A stretch of DNA of 64,000 nt from Halomonas sp. SSL-5 (GCF_030708455.1 NZ_JAUYWF010000001.1:186001-250000); one strand, 5' to 3'; positions 9,911-18,647 are shown, counted from the first letter of the stretch. Notes: a model not told the origin generated them from the sequence alone. Made by a program: numbers and translations.

Positions 9911-11245
9911 TCAGCCCATCATCAGGTCGGGCAGCCACAGGGCGATACCCGGGAAGAAGCACAGCAGGATGATCGCCAGCACCATGCACAGGGCGTAGGG
10001 CAGGCTGCCCATCAGGATGTCGCGCAGCGAGATATCCGGCGCGATGCCCTTGATGATGAACAGGTTGAGGCCCACCGGCGGGGTGATCAGGCCGATCTCC
10101 AGGTTGATGGTGAGGACCACCGCGAACCAGTAGGGGTCGAAGTCGGCGGCGAGGATGATCGGCAGCAGGATCGGCGCGGTCATCACGATCACCGCCACCG
10201 GCGGCAGGAAGAAGCCGGCGACCAGCAGGAAGAGGTTGATTACCGCCATCAGTACCCAGCGGTTGACCTCCAGGTCGGCGATGGCGCCGGCCACGGTCTG
10301 GGTGATGAACAGCGAGGAGAGCGCATAGGCGAACACCTCGGCACAGGCGATCACCAGCATGATCATCACGCTCTCGCGCAGCGAGTCACGCATGATCAGC
10401 TTGATCGGCCCGAGCTGCCACATGCGGTAGATGATGATGGCCAGGGCCAGGCACAGGAAGGCGCCCACGCCGGCCGCCTCGGAGGGCGTGGCCACCCCGC
10501 CGTAGAGCGCGAAGAGGATGCCCACCACCACGGCGAGGAAGGGCAGCACCCGCACCAGCGCCTTGAGGTTGGTATCGACGTTGGCCTTGATGGTCTCCTT
10601 CATCTGCCCGGCGGCCTGGCCCAGGGGATTGTTGTAGCCGCCGGCCAGCTTGCAGGCGATCACCGTCCAGATCATGAACAGGCCGGCCAGCATGAAGCCC
10701 GGCACCACCCCGGCGATGAACAGGCGACCGATGGAGGTCTCGCTGGCGATGCCGTAGATGATCATGGTCACCGAGGGCGGGATCAGGATGCCCAGGGTGC
10801 CGCCGGCGGCGATACAGCCGGCGGCGACGCCGTCCGGGTAGCCGCGGCTGCGCATCTCGGGGATGCCCATCTTGCCGATGGCCGCGCAGGTGGCGGGCGA
10901 GGAGCCGGAGAGGGCGGCGAAGATCGAGCAGGCGCCGATGTTGGATACCGCAAGCCCGGCGGGCAGGCGGCCCATCCACAGGTCCAGCGAGCGGTAGAGG
11001 TCGCGCCCGGTGGGCGAGGAGGCCACCGCGGCGCCCATCAGGATGAACATCGGGATGGCGACGAAGCCGAACTCGGCCAGCCGCTCGAAGAAGGTCTCGC
11101 CGAAGTAGGTGAGCTCGGGCAGGCCGCGGTCGTAGAGCAGCGCCATCAGCGATACGCCGCCCAGGGCGAAGGCGATGGGGGTGCCGATGGCCATCAATGC
11201 GAGGAGGGCGAGGGCGACGATGATGCCCAGGGTGATCGGGTCCAT
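9911..11245 (-). CDS. matM: TRAP transporter large permease, probably for malonate (MatM)
   Basis: A 444-residue DctM-type large permease of a tripartite ATP-independent periplasmic (TRAP) transporter, with about 12 hydrophobic segments. The conserved GSSPATCAAIGKMGIPEM region and the C-terminal LEIGLITPPVGLNLF are clear. It lies one base downstream of matQ and 13 bases upstream of matA. The malonate assignment comes from this operon structure and matches the rhizobial matPQMAB order; the binding protein decides specificity. Confidence 0.9.
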   Translation of the reverse strand: MDPITLGIIVALALLALMAIGTPIAFALGGVSLMALLYDRGLPELTYFGETFFERLAEFGFVAIPMFILMGAAVASSPTGRDLYRSLDLWMGRLPAGLAVSNIGACSIFAALSGSSPATCAAIGKMGIPEMRSRGYPDGVAAGCIAAGGTLGILIPPSVTMIIYGIASETSIGRLFIAGVVPGFMLAGLFMIWTVIACKLAGGYNNPLGQAAGQMKETIKANVDTNLKALVRVLPFLAVVVGILFALYGGVATPSEAAGVGAFLCLALAIIIYRMWQLGPIKLIMRDSLRESVMIMLVIACAEVFAYALSSLFITQTVAGAIADLEVNRWVLMAVINLFLLVAGFFLPPVAVIVMTAPILLPIILAADFDPYWFAVVLTINLEIGLITPPVGLNLFIIKGIAPDISLRDILMGSLPYALCMVLAIILLCFFPGIALWLPDLMMG

Positions 11246-11246
11246 G

Positions 11247-11768
11247 TCACGCCTCCCCGCGCAGCATTTCGGCGATGTACTGCAGCGTCAGCAGGGTGGC
11301 GCCCACGGCGACCGGCAGCAGCGCCGGCCACAGGATGGGGTTCCACACCGTGCCGGTGGTCCACTGGCCGTGGAAGGCCTCGGCCACGTAGATCCAGCTG
11401 CCGTAGGTGAGGGCCGCACAGAAGGCGAAGCCGAACAGCGAGGAGACCCAGTACATGACCTTGCGGGCGATGCCGCCGACCAGGTCGGGGAGCAGGGTGA
11501 TGGCGACGTGGCCGCCGGTCATCAGCACGTAGGCGCTGCCCATCAGCATGGCGCCGGTGACCGAGAAGATGGTGAATTCGGTCTGCCAGCTGGTGCTCAT
11601 GCCCAGCACATAGCGCACGAAGACCATGTGGCAGATGGCCAGCACTCCCGCCACGAACATGACGGCGGCGAGGTAGGCCGAGGCTCGGGCGATGATGTCC
11701 ATCAGGCGGATGTAGCCGCTTACCAGCGGGATTCGTCGGGAACTTGGCGAGGAAGTGGCCATGGCCAT
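11247..11768 (-). CDS. matQ: TRAP transporter small permease, probably for malonate (MatQ)
   Basis: A 173-residue DctQ-type small membrane subunit with four hydrophobic segments. The WQTEFTIFSVTGAMLMGSAY region is typical of the family. The start at 11768 has AGGAAGGAC upstream; a second ATG two codons later is possible. The gene ends one base before matM. A 10-bp hairpin lies in the 65-base gap between matP and matQ. Role: forms the membrane complex with MatM that receives substrate from MatP. Confidence 0.88.
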   Translation of the reverse strand: MAMATSSPSSRRIPLVSGYIRLMDIIARASAYLAAVMFVAGVLAICHMVFVRYVLGMSTSWQTEFTIFSVTGAMLMGSAYVLMTGGHVAITLLPDLVGGIARKVMYWVSSLFGFAFCAALTYGSWIYVAEAFHGQWTTGTVWNPILWPALLPVAVGATLLTLQYIAEMLRGEA

Positions 11769-11788
11769 GTCGTCCTTCCTGAGTCAGG

Positions 11789-11813
11789 GGCACCGGCCGT
11801 GGGGGCCGGTGCC
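11789..11813 (-). other. Intercistronic hairpin between matP and matQ
   Basis: GGCACCGGCC (11789-11798) pairs perfectly with GGCCGGTGCC (11804-11813), with a 5-base loop and no U tract. Hairpins at this place in transporter operons often protect the upstream message, giving more binding protein than permease; that role here is inferred. Confidence 0.55.
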
Positions 11814-11833
11814 GATGGCTGAAGCGAACCGGC

Positions 11834-12835
11834 TTACTCGACGGCCAGGGCGGCGTCGATCAGGGCCTGTCCGTTGGGGACGTTCTCGGCGAAGTTCCTG
11901 TAGGAGGTCTCCTTGGCGATCTCCAGCCAGGCGTTGTAGTCCTCCTCGCTCATGCTGACCACCTCGACGCCGTTCTCCTCGAACACGTCGACCATCTGCT
12001 GATCCAGGCCGGCGGCCTCGGCGGCGAAGAAGGCCTCGGCCTCGTCGGCGGCGGCGGTCAGCGCCTGCTGCTGCTCCTCGTTGAGCTTCTCCCAGCTCTG
12101 CTCGGAGATCAGGATCGGCTCGTACATGAACCACAGGGCGTGCTCGCCGGGCTCGGTGAGGCACTCCACCTGCTCGTAGATGCGGTAGGAGACGAAGGAC
12201 ATGGACGAGGTGTTGGCGGCGTCCAGCACGCCGGTCTGCAGCGCGGTGTAGATCTCCGAGGAGGGCATGGAGGCGATCGAGGCCCCGGCGCCCTCCAGCA
12301 TCTGTTCGAAGGCGGGGCCGGCGGCGCGGAAGGTCTGGCCGTCGACGGTCTCCGGCGCGGTGATGCAGTTCTGGCTCGAGGCGAAGCCGCCGGCCAGCCA
12401 GGCGTCTGCCAGCACCCGGGCGCCGCCCTCGTTGATGACTTCCTTGATCATGCCCATGAACTCGGAGTCGTTGAGGCGCTGGGCGTGCTCGTGGTTGCGC
12501 ACCAGGCCGGGCATCAGGGTGGCGGAGAACTCGGGGTGGCGGCCGCTGGCGTAGTCCAGGGGCAGGGCGGTGATGTCCAGCCGGCCGCGGGAGAGGGCGG
12601 CCCACTGCTCGCGTGCCTTGAACAGCGACTGGCCGGGGTAGACCTCGATCTCCAGGCCGACGTCGGCCTCGGCGACCTTGTCGGCCATCATCTGCACCAT
12701 CTCGTCGCGGACGTCGCCCTGGCCGCCGGGGAACTGGTGCGAGGCGCGCAGCACGGTCTGGGCGGAGGCGGTGGCGCTGGCGGCGAGGGTGGCGATGGCG
12801 AGGCCCGCCACCAGGGGGCTGATTGAGCGTTTCAT
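11834..12835 (-). CDS. matP: TRAP transporter substrate-binding protein, probably for malonate (MatP)
   Basis: A 333-residue DctP-family periplasmic binding protein with a signal peptide ending near SATASAQ. The mature protein begins with the typical TVLRASHQFP stretch and has the family's Arg-containing substrate region in the middle. The ATG at 12835 is preferred to a GTG at 12847, because GGGAG sits at the right distance before the ATG. It is the first gene of matPQMAB and is transcribed from the divergent region shared with matR. Confidence 0.9.
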   Translation of the reverse strand: MKRSISPLVAGLAIATLAASATASAQTVLRASHQFPGGQGDVRDEMVQMMADKVAEADVGLEIEVYPGQSLFKAREQWAALSRGRLDITALPLDYASGRHPEFSATLMPGLVRNHEHAQRLNDSEFMGMIKEVINEGGARVLADAWLAGGFASSQNCITAPETVDGQTFRAAGPAFEQMLEGAGASIASMPSSEIYTALQTGVLDAANTSSMSFVSYRIYEQVECLTEPGEHALWFMYEPILISEQSWEKLNEEQQQALTAAADEAEAFFAAEAAGLDQQMVDVFEENGVEVVSMSEEDYNAWLEIAKETSYRNFAENVPNGQALIDAALAVE

Positions 12836-12863
12836 GGCGTCTCCCACTAGGGTTGTTCTTGTA

Positions 12864-12898
12864 TGAAGTGTTTATCAGCGGCGCTGATGTATACTTCA
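12864..12898. promoter_or_regulatory. 35-bp imperfect palindrome in the matP/matR divergent promoter, probable MatR operator
   Basis: The left arm TGAAGTGTTTATCAGCG (12864-12880) and the right arm (12882-12898) match as inverted repeats at 14 of 17 positions around G12881. On the minus strand a promoter-like pair TTGAAG, 17 bases, GATAAA overlaps the palindrome. On the plus strand TATACT (12890-12895) could be the matR -10 box. A regulator bound here would cover both promoters. The palindrome is seen directly; MatR binding is inferred. Confidence 0.6.
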
Positions 12899-12979
12899 AT
12901 AGACCTCTCGGCATGCCAGTGTCAATGTTGTGGAGTTAGACCAAGGTGGATCCCCTAAGGGAATGGAGGAAGTCGTGCC

Positions 12980-13672
12980 ATGAAACGCTCGAACGCTCAG
13001 CGCCTCAGGGACGCCCTCGAGGACGACATCATCAACGGTCGGCGCACCCCGGGGGAGCGGCTGGATCCCGATACGCTGTGCCGCGAGTTCGGGGTGTCGC
13101 GCACGCCGGTGCGCGAGGCCGTGCAGCAGCTGGTGGCCAGCGGTCTGGTGACGGTGTCGCCCAAGAAGGGCACCTTCGTGGCCCGGGTGGGTATCGACGA
13201 GCTGATCGAGATGTTCGAGGTGATGGCCGAGCTGGAGGGAATGTGCGGCCGTCTGGCCGCCCGGCGCATCGGCGAGGCCGAGCTGGAGGCGCTGCGCCAG
13301 GCCCATGAGCGCTGCGAGGCCGCCGCCAGGGCCGGCGACTCGGATGACTACTATTACGAGAACGAGGCGTTCCACGACTGCATCTACCGCGCCAGCCACA
13401 ACGGTTTCCTGGCCGGCGAGGCGCGCCAGCTCAAGCAGCGCCTCAAGCCCTACCGGCGCCTGCAGCTGCAGGTGCGCCAACGACTTCCCTCATCCCTGGC
13501 GGAGCATCGCGAGATCGTCGCGGCGATCGAGGCGGGGGAGGCCGGACGCGCCGAGCAGGCCCTGCGTGACCACGTGCTGATCCAGGGCGAGCGCTTCAGC
13601 GACTTCGTCGCAAGCGTCAGGCGTTTCGGCGTCTATCGCGAGGCGGCGCCAGACGGCGCCGCCGCCCGCTAG
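12980..13672 (+). CDS. matR: GntR-family regulator MatR (FadR/FCD type)
   Basis: A 230-residue GntR regulator: an N-terminal winged helix with the typical RTPVREAVQQLVASGLV (41-57) and a C-terminal all-helical FCD ligand-binding domain including ENEAFHDCIYRASHN. The FCD domain usually binds a carboxylic acid, often with a metal. It is divergent from matPQMAB, as the malonate regulator MatR is in rhizobia, so malonate or malonyl-CoA is the likely effector. A strong GGAGGAAG precedes the ATG. Whether it activates or represses cannot be read from the sequence. Confidence 0.88.
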   Translation: MKRSNAQRLRDALEDDIINGRRTPGERLDPDTLCREFGVSRTPVREAVQQLVASGLVTVSPKKGTFVARVGIDELIEMFEVMAELEGMCGRLAARRIGEAELEALRQAHERCEAAARAGDSDDYYYENEAFHDCIYRASHNGFLAGEARQLKQRLKPYRRLQLQVRQRLPSSLAEHREIVAAIEAGEAGRAEQALRDHVLIQGERFSDFVASVRRFGVYREAAPDGAAAR

Positions 13673-13684
13673 CCTCCTGCGGGA

Positions 13685-14176
13685 TCACGCCAGCAGCATG
13701 GGTACCTCGCCCGCCTCGAAGGCAAGCAGCCAGCGCTTGCGGCCGATGCCGCCGGCGTAGCCGGTCATGCGCCCGTCGCTGCCGATCACCCGGTGGCAGG
13801 GCACCACGATGGCCAGGGGGTTCCTGCCGTTGGCCGCGCCCACGGCGCGCTGGCCGCCCCTGCTGCCGAGCTGCTCGGCGAGCTCGGCGTAGTTGCGGGT
13901 CTCGCCGTAGGGAATGGCTTCCAGCGCGGCCCACACCCGACGCTGGAAGTCGGTACCCCCGGGGGCCAGCGGCAGGTCGAAGTCGCGGCGGGTGCCGGCG
14001 AAGTACTCGGCCAGTTGCTCGCATGCCTGCTCGGTCAGTGGGCCCGGGCGCGGCGGCTCCTGCTGCTCACTGACGAAGTCGATCTCGGTGAGGCCGGCGT
14101 GGTTGGCGCGCACCAGGATAAGCCCCAGGGCGTCGGCCTGCGGGGGGCGGTAGTAGTCGAGGGTGTCGTGGTTCAT
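13685..14176 (-). CDS. ogt: Methylated-DNA--protein-cysteine methyltransferase
   Basis: A 163-residue O6-alkylguanine DNA alkyltransferase. The suicide Cys lies in PCHRV at 126-130 (Cys127), with the helix-turn-helix region [24 protein letters not shown] before it. It repairs O6-methylguanine by transferring the alkyl group to itself. The N-terminal domain is short, as in Ogt, and there is no Ada domain. The start at 14176 has GGCAGGAG just upstream; an in-frame extension to 14245 has no such site. It converges on matR, 12 bases away. Confidence 0.92.
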   Translation of the reverse strand: MNHDTLDYYRPPQADALGLILVRANHAGLTEIDFVSEQQEPPRPGPLTEQACEQLAEYFAGTRRDFDLPLAPGGTDFQRRVWAALEAIPYGETRNYAELAEQLGSRGGQRAVGAANGRNPLAIVVPCHRVIGSDGRMTGYAGGIGRKRWLLAFEAGEVPMLLA

Positions 14177-14244
14177 GGCTTGCTCCTGCCGGGCGATCGG
14201 CGTCGCGGGTCCTCTCCCGAGTCTACCGCGTCTGGCCGGTATCA

Positions 14245-14294
14245 CCAGAACCCCATGGCCAGAACCTCATGGCCAGAACCCCATGGCCAGAACG
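14245..14294. repeat. 14-bp tandem repeat, about 3.5 copies
   Basis: Units CCAGAACCCCATGG (14245-14258), CCAGAACCTCATGG (14259-14272) and CCAGAACCCCATGG (14273-14286), then a partial copy. Each unit contains CCATGG or TCATGG. It lies upstream of ogt. No function is evident; it is probably a slippage-prone minisatellite. Confidence 0.9.
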
Positions 14295-14349
14295 AGACCG
14301 GCCCCGCTGGCAGTGCCAGCGGGGCCGATGGGGCTGCCGCGAGTGCTCG

Positions 14350-14478
14350 TCAGACCAGCTCGCGGTGCTCCTCCCTTGCCTTGCGGTGGTCGCGCCACAC
14401 GGCGCGGCAGATGAGGGCCAGCACCCCGAGGGTCAGGGCGGGCCAGACCAGCACATAGAAGGCGAACAGTGTCGTCAT
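14350..14478 (-). CDS. Small membrane protein, putative transporter small subunit
   Basis: A 42-residue protein with one hydrophobic segment (about residues 4-27) and a basic/acidic tail ending in HRKAREEHREL. The ATG at 14478 follows AGAGGAGA at about 7 bases, a much better start than the longer in-frame extension. It lies 58 bases downstream of the sodium:solute symporter on the same strand. Halophilic gammaproteobacteria often encode a micro-subunit beside such symporters, and I think this is one. No biochemical role is known to me. Confidence 0.7.
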   Translation of the reverse strand: MTTLFAFYVLVWPALTLGVLALICRAVWRDHRKAREEHRELV

Positions 14479-14536
14479 GGCGACGTCTCCTCTGGAAAAA
14501 GGGTGGGGCGGTGCCGATGGGCGGCACCGCTCGGGC

Positions 14537-16234
14537 TTAGCGCTGGGCGGCCAGGCCATCCGGCATGTCGTCAGACGCCGGCTCTTCGACGGTGGCGGGG
14601 GTCTCGTCGTAGTCACCCACCCGCTCGCCGATGGTGGCGAAGTTGAAGTTCGGCTGGCGGCTGGTCAGGCTCATCACCACGCACACCAGGGTGCTGGTGC
14701 CGTAGGCGGTCAGCGAGGCGAGCAGCACGGTGTAGTCACGCAGGAAGCCGGTGGCGAACACCAGCATGGCCACCAGCGCCAGGATGCCGGCGACGAAGCC
14801 GGCGGTGCGGCCGAGGAAGCCGAACACCATCAGGCCGATGATCACGCCGCCGCCGATGCTGGCCAGCAGCTCGAAGAACAGGCCGCCGGGGCCGGCCAGG
14901 TCGACCAGCTCGAAGCGTGCGACGCAGAACAGCACCATGGCCACCAGCACCGAGGTGGTGAAGGCCTGGTTGGTGACCCGGTTCCAGAAGCAGCTGGCGA
15001 TCACCGGGAAGACGATGGCGCCCCACAGCGCGCCCACGAACACCAGCATCACCAGGATATCCAGCGAGAAGCTGGCAAACACGATGCCCACCATGGTGGC
15101 GATGATCATGGTCAGGCGGCCCACCAGCAGCATGCGCTTGGGGTCGGCCTTGCCCTTGGCGATGTTCTTGCCGTAGACGTCGGCCATCATGATCGCCGAC
15201 AGCGCCGAGAGGTCGGAGTCGGCGGTGGAGGAGAGCGAGCCGATCACCAGGATGAAGAACAGCGCGATGAATACCGGCGGCAGGTAGCCGGAGACCATCT
15301 GCGGGATCAGGTTGTTCATGTTGCCGTCGAGGGGCTGCACGCCCAGGGTCAGCGCCATCAGGCCGATCATGCCCAGGCCGATGACGATGGCACCGTAGCC
15401 CACGGTAGCGGTCAGGAAGGTGGGCTTGATGTGGTCCTCGTTCACCGCGAACAGGCGCTGGGAGATGGTCTGGTTGCCGATGGCGTAGGCCAGCACGGCG
15501 ACGAAGAAGGGCGCCCCCTGCTGCAGGATCGCCTCGCTGGAGAAGAAATTGGCCTGCTCCGGCGTCAGGTTGTCGAGGCCGGCGACCAGCTCGCTGGGGC
15601 CGCCCATGGCGAAGAACACCGCGGGAATGATCACGATGGCAATGGCCATGAGCGCCACCAGCTGGGCGAAGTCGGTCAGCACCGAGGCACGGAAGCCGGA
15701 CCACAGGGTGTAGAGCAGCACGCCGACGCCGGCGATGATCACCCCGGCCTGGAAGGAGAGCGGCGAGAGTACCGAGACCAGGGCGCCGGCGGCGGTGAAG
15801 TTGACCATCAGGCTGATCACGCTGCCCAGCACGTTGGAGAGCGCCAGGATCAGCTGGCTGGAGGAGCCGTGGCGGGCGTGGATCAGCTCACCCAGGGTGT
15901 GGGCGTTGGGGGCGAGCTTGCGGAAGCGCCGGCCGAAGGGGTAGATGAAGAGGATCATCAGCGCCCCCCACAGGCCATAGTGGATGGGGCCCGAGACGCC
16001 ATAGGTGTAGCCGGAGGTGGCCGCGGCGTAGAAGGAGGCCGCCCAGATCCAGGTGGCGGTCATGCTGGCGGCCCCGATGCCGAAGCCGATTCGGTGGTTG
16101 GAGACCATGTAGGCGTCGGCATCCTCGTTCTTCTTGCGGATGCCGAGGGTCATCAGGTAGGTGCCGCCATAGAAGGCGAGCAGCAGCAGGATGACGGTCA
16201 GGGTCGAGAACTGGTAGAGCGTTTCGCTGTTCAA
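14537..16234 (-). CDS. Sodium:solute symporter (SSS family)
   Basis: A 565-residue integral membrane protein with about 13-14 hydrophobic segments. SSS family features include TATWIWAASFYAAATSGYTY near the N-terminus and the SLSSTADSDLSALSAI sodium-site region in the middle. The substrate is not identifiable. The start is chosen as TTG at 16234, because GAGGGA lies six bases upstream and the resulting N-terminus begins right before the first membrane helix; upstream in-frame codons would add an unlikely Arg/Pro-rich tail. A 42-residue partner gene follows. The C-terminal 40 residues are cytoplasmic and acidic. Confidence 0.85.
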   Translation of the reverse strand: MNSETLYQFSTLTVILLLLAFYGGTYLMTLGIRKKNEDADAYMVSNHRIGFGIGAASMTATWIWAASFYAAATSGYTYGVSGPIHYGLWGALMILFIYPFGRRFRKLAPNAHTLGELIHARHGSSSQLILALSNVLGSVISLMVNFTAAGALVSVLSPLSFQAGVIIAGVGVLLYTLWSGFRASVLTDFAQLVALMAIAIVIIPAVFFAMGGPSELVAGLDNLTPEQANFFSSEAILQQGAPFFVAVLAYAIGNQTISQRLFAVNEDHIKPTFLTATVGYGAIVIGLGMIGLMALTLGVQPLDGNMNNLIPQMVSGYLPPVFIALFFILVIGSLSSTADSDLSALSAIMMADVYGKNIAKGKADPKRMLLVGRLTMIIATMVGIVFASFSLDILVMLVFVGALWGAIVFPVIASCFWNRVTNQAFTTSVLVAMVLFCVARFELVDLAGPGGLFFELLASIGGGVIIGLMVFGFLGRTAGFVAGILALVAMLVFATGFLRDYTVLLASLTAYGTSTLVCVVMSLTSRQPNFNFATIGERVGDYDETPATVEEPASDDMPDGLAAQR

Positions 16235-16718
16235 GGGCAATCCCTCGGTTGATGGAACGGACACGTCCCGCGCATGACGGCCCAGGCCGCACGTCGGACG
16301 CAGTGGTGGAGATGGGGCTGATTGCCGAATGGCCGGGCGAGGTATCGAGCGCCCAGGCAAGGGCCAGCGCACGTGGTAACGGCGCGGCGGCGGGGCTATC
16401 GGCAAGGCACGGCGAAAGGGCCGTGGAAAAGGCTTACCCCAGCGCGGGGGAGGCAGGTGGCGGGCGGCGCGGCATGCACCGGCCCCTGTCGGCGTAGTGT
16501 AGCGACATGGATTCCTTCTCTTTCGATGGCGTCGTCGACGGTCAGTCGAAGGTACGGCGATCCAGTCTGCGATGAGGCAAGACCAGGGTGGCCAGGGCGC
16601 AGGGGCCGCGGCCCGTCAGGGATCCGTTGTGGTCGTTATTGTCTGATCCAGGGGCTGCATACCCTACCCACCCAAAGGTCGAATGTCCAATCGCCCCCGA
16701 ATCGGAGGGTAAATGTCC
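16235..16718. other. Gene-free stretch of about 480 bases
   Basis: It lies upstream of the symporter and downstream of the EamA gene. Open frames here have shadow-like composition and no ribosome-binding site. The symporter promoter must lie here, but I cannot place it with confidence. Confidence 0.5.
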
Positions 16719-17654
16719 TCAGCTGCGGCGAAAATCCCACCGCGTGTCATGGCGTCCCGTGACCGCTGCCTCCCCGGCGGCTGTCATGCTGCCCGCCACG
16801 ACCAGCACCGCCGCCATCGGCAGCCGCCAGTCCGGCGTGGTCACGCCGGCGAGCACCAGGAAGAGCGTGGCCAGCACCGGCACGCCGTGGGCCAGGTTGC
16901 CGAGGCGGTGCGCGAGGGGGTCGCGCATGGCACGGTCCCAGGCCAGCATCGCCAGCCCGTAGGGGCCCAGCCCCAGGCCGACGGCGACCATCAGTACCTC
17001 CAGGGAGGGCAGCGCGATGGTGCCCTCCAGGGCCAGGCTGGCGCCGCCGGTCAGCACGCTGGCGATCAGCAGCAGGTGCGGCATGCGCTCTCCCAGGCGC
17101 CAGGCCGCGACCCGGCTCGCCAGGGAGTAGAGCGCCCAGCACAGTGCCCCGAGTGCCGCCAGCAGGTAGCCACTCCAGGCGCCGGAAACGCCGCCGGCCA
17201 GCGCCTGGGGCGCCACCAGCAGGGCCGCGCCGGAGAATGCCAGGCTGGCACCGATCAGGCTGCTCGCCGACAGCCGCCCCAGCACCAGCCACTGACTGGC
17301 CAGCAGGAACAGCACCGGCCAGGTGTAGAGGATCAGCGCCGCTTCCTCGGCGGGGGCCAGGGTAAAGGCCGCGAAGCAGGCCCCCACCGCCCCGGCGATC
17401 AGCAGCGGCACGCCCAGATAGACGAGCACGCCAGCCAGGCCACGAAGCGGGGCATCCCGATGGCGCCGACGGCGCGCCATGGGCAGGGTGCCCAGCGCGC
17501 CGGCGAGCAGTGCCAGGGCCGAGAGGCGCAGCGGCGGCAGCTCGCCTGCCTGGGCGGCCAGCAGCGGTACCAGCGCCCACAACACCACCGCCAGCGCCGC
17601 GGCGCCACCGCCGAGCCAGGGTGAGTGGGTGAGATGTAGGCGCTGAAGCTGCAT
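16719..17654 (-). CDS. EamA/DMT-family transporter
   Basis: A 311-residue protein with about ten hydrophobic segments arranged as two EamA halves, typical of drug/metabolite exporters such as YddG (aromatic amino acids). The substrate is unknown. The second ATG (17654) is chosen because AGGAGG is seven bases before it but only one base before the first ATG (17660). It is divergent from a LysR regulator, which probably controls it; the pair is a common exporter/regulator layout. Confidence 0.83.
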   Translation of the reverse strand: MQLQRLHLTHSPWLGGGAAALAVVLWALVPLLAAQAGELPPLRLSALALLAGALGTLPMARRRRHRDAPLRGLAGVLVYLGVPLLIAGAVGACFAAFTLAPAEEAALILYTWPVLFLLASQWLVLGRLSASSLIGASLAFSGAALLVAPQALAGGVSGAWSGYLLAALGALCWALYSLASRVAAWRLGERMPHLLLIASVLTGGASLALEGTIALPSLEVLMVAVGLGLGPYGLAMLAWDRAMRDPLAHRLGNLAHGVPVLATLFLVLAGVTTPDWRLPMAAVLVVAGSMTAAGEAAVTGRHDTRWDFRRS

Positions 17655-17728
17655 GGTCATGCCTCCTGGTGGCGTGGTCGTGGGCAGTGGGATGCTGCCG
17701 CCATGCTAGCCGTGTCATACTCATCAAG

Positions 17729-17742
17729 ATAACGATCATTAT
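17729..17742. promoter_or_regulatory. Candidate LysR-regulator operator
   Basis: ATAACGATCATTAT is a 14-base inverted repeat with one mismatched pair (12 of 14 bases symmetric), placed between the EamA gene and the divergent LysR gene in a locally A+T-rich stretch. Position and symmetry suit a LysR-type binding site; binding is inferred. Confidence 0.4.
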
Positions 17743-17774
17743 TGAAGTCATTCATCAAGGAGCTTGATGGATCG

Positions 17775-18647
17775 ATGCGTGCCCCGACCCTCGACCTGAG
17801 CCTGCTGCGCACCCTGGTGGCGGTAGACGATACCGGCAGCGTCACCGCCGCGGCGCGGCGCCTGGCCTATACCCAGTCCACGGTGAGCATGCAGCTCTCC
17901 CGCCTGGAGACGGCGCTCGGCGTGTCGCTTCATGAGCGGCAGGGGCGGCGCATCCGTTTCACCGCCGAGGGCGAGCGGCTGCTGGGGCACGCGCGACGGC
18001 TGTTGGCGCTCAACGATGAGGCGCTGGCCGACATGCGGGCACGGCGCGTCACCGGGGAGCTCAACCTGGGGATTCCCGAGGACTATGCCCCGCTGCTCAC
18101 CGCGGTGTTCTCCTGGTTCCACCAGCTCTATCCGGACGTGGGGCTGCAGGTCACCTGCGGCACCAGCACCGATCTGGTGGAGCGGGTGCGCGCCGACGAG
18201 CTGGACCTGGCGCTGGTGACCCGCCAGCGTCGTTCGCCGGGTGGCGAGGTGATTCGCCGCGAGCCGTTGGCCTGGGCGGTGGGGCTGGAGCGTCAGCCGC
18301 CGCTCTCCGACCCCCTGCCGCTGGCCCTCTACTCCCCCGGGGCCGACCTCTTCCGCGAGGTGGCGGAGGGCGCGCTGGCCGCCGCCGGCCGCGACTGGCG
18401 AGTGGCCTACACCAGCCAGTCCATGGCCGGGCTGGCGCCCCTGGTGCAGGCGGGGCTGGCCATCGTGGTGGTCACCCGCAGCATGCTCGGCCCTCAGCTG
18501 CGCGCCCTGGACGAGTCCAGTGGCCTGCCGGCGCTGCCGGCGGTGGAACTGGCCCTGCACCGCGCCGCCAGGCGCCCCACCGAACCGGCCCGGCGCCTGG
18601 CCGAGCTGATCCGCGAGGCGCTGGCGCCCGTGGAGGCATCCGATTGA
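17775..18647 (+). CDS. LysR-family transcriptional regulator
   Basis: A 290-residue LysR regulator. The N-terminal helix-turn-helix is clear (SVTAAARRLAYTQSTVSMQL), followed by a periplasmic-binding-protein-like effector domain. The start at 17775 gives the usual N-terminus of family length, with AAGGAG about 13 bases upstream; a TTG at 17742 is the in-frame alternative. It is divergent from the EamA exporter gene, its likely target. The inducer cannot be guessed from the sequence. Confidence 0.88.
   Translation: MRAPTLDLSLLRTLVAVDDTGSVTAAARRLAYTQSTVSMQLSRLETALGVSLHERQGRRIRFTAEGERLLGHARRLLALNDEALADMRARRVTGELNLGIPEDYAPLLTAVFSWFHQLYPDVGLQVTCGTSTDLVERVRADELDLALVTRQRRSPGGEVIRREPLAWAVGLERQPPLSDPLPLALYSPGADLFREVAEGALAAAGRDWRVAYTSQSMAGLAPLVQAGLAIVVVTRSMLGPQLRALDESSGLPALPAVELALHRAARRPTEPARRLAELIREALAPVEASD

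Noticed and set aside
14245..14294. Possible CRISPR array
   Set aside because: Units are directly adjacent 14-mers with no spacers and no cas genes nearby.
16322..16762. Possible 146-residue gene upstream of the symporter
   Set aside because: Arg/Gly/Pro-rich composition typical of noncoding frames, no ribosome-binding site, and it overlaps the EamA gene end.
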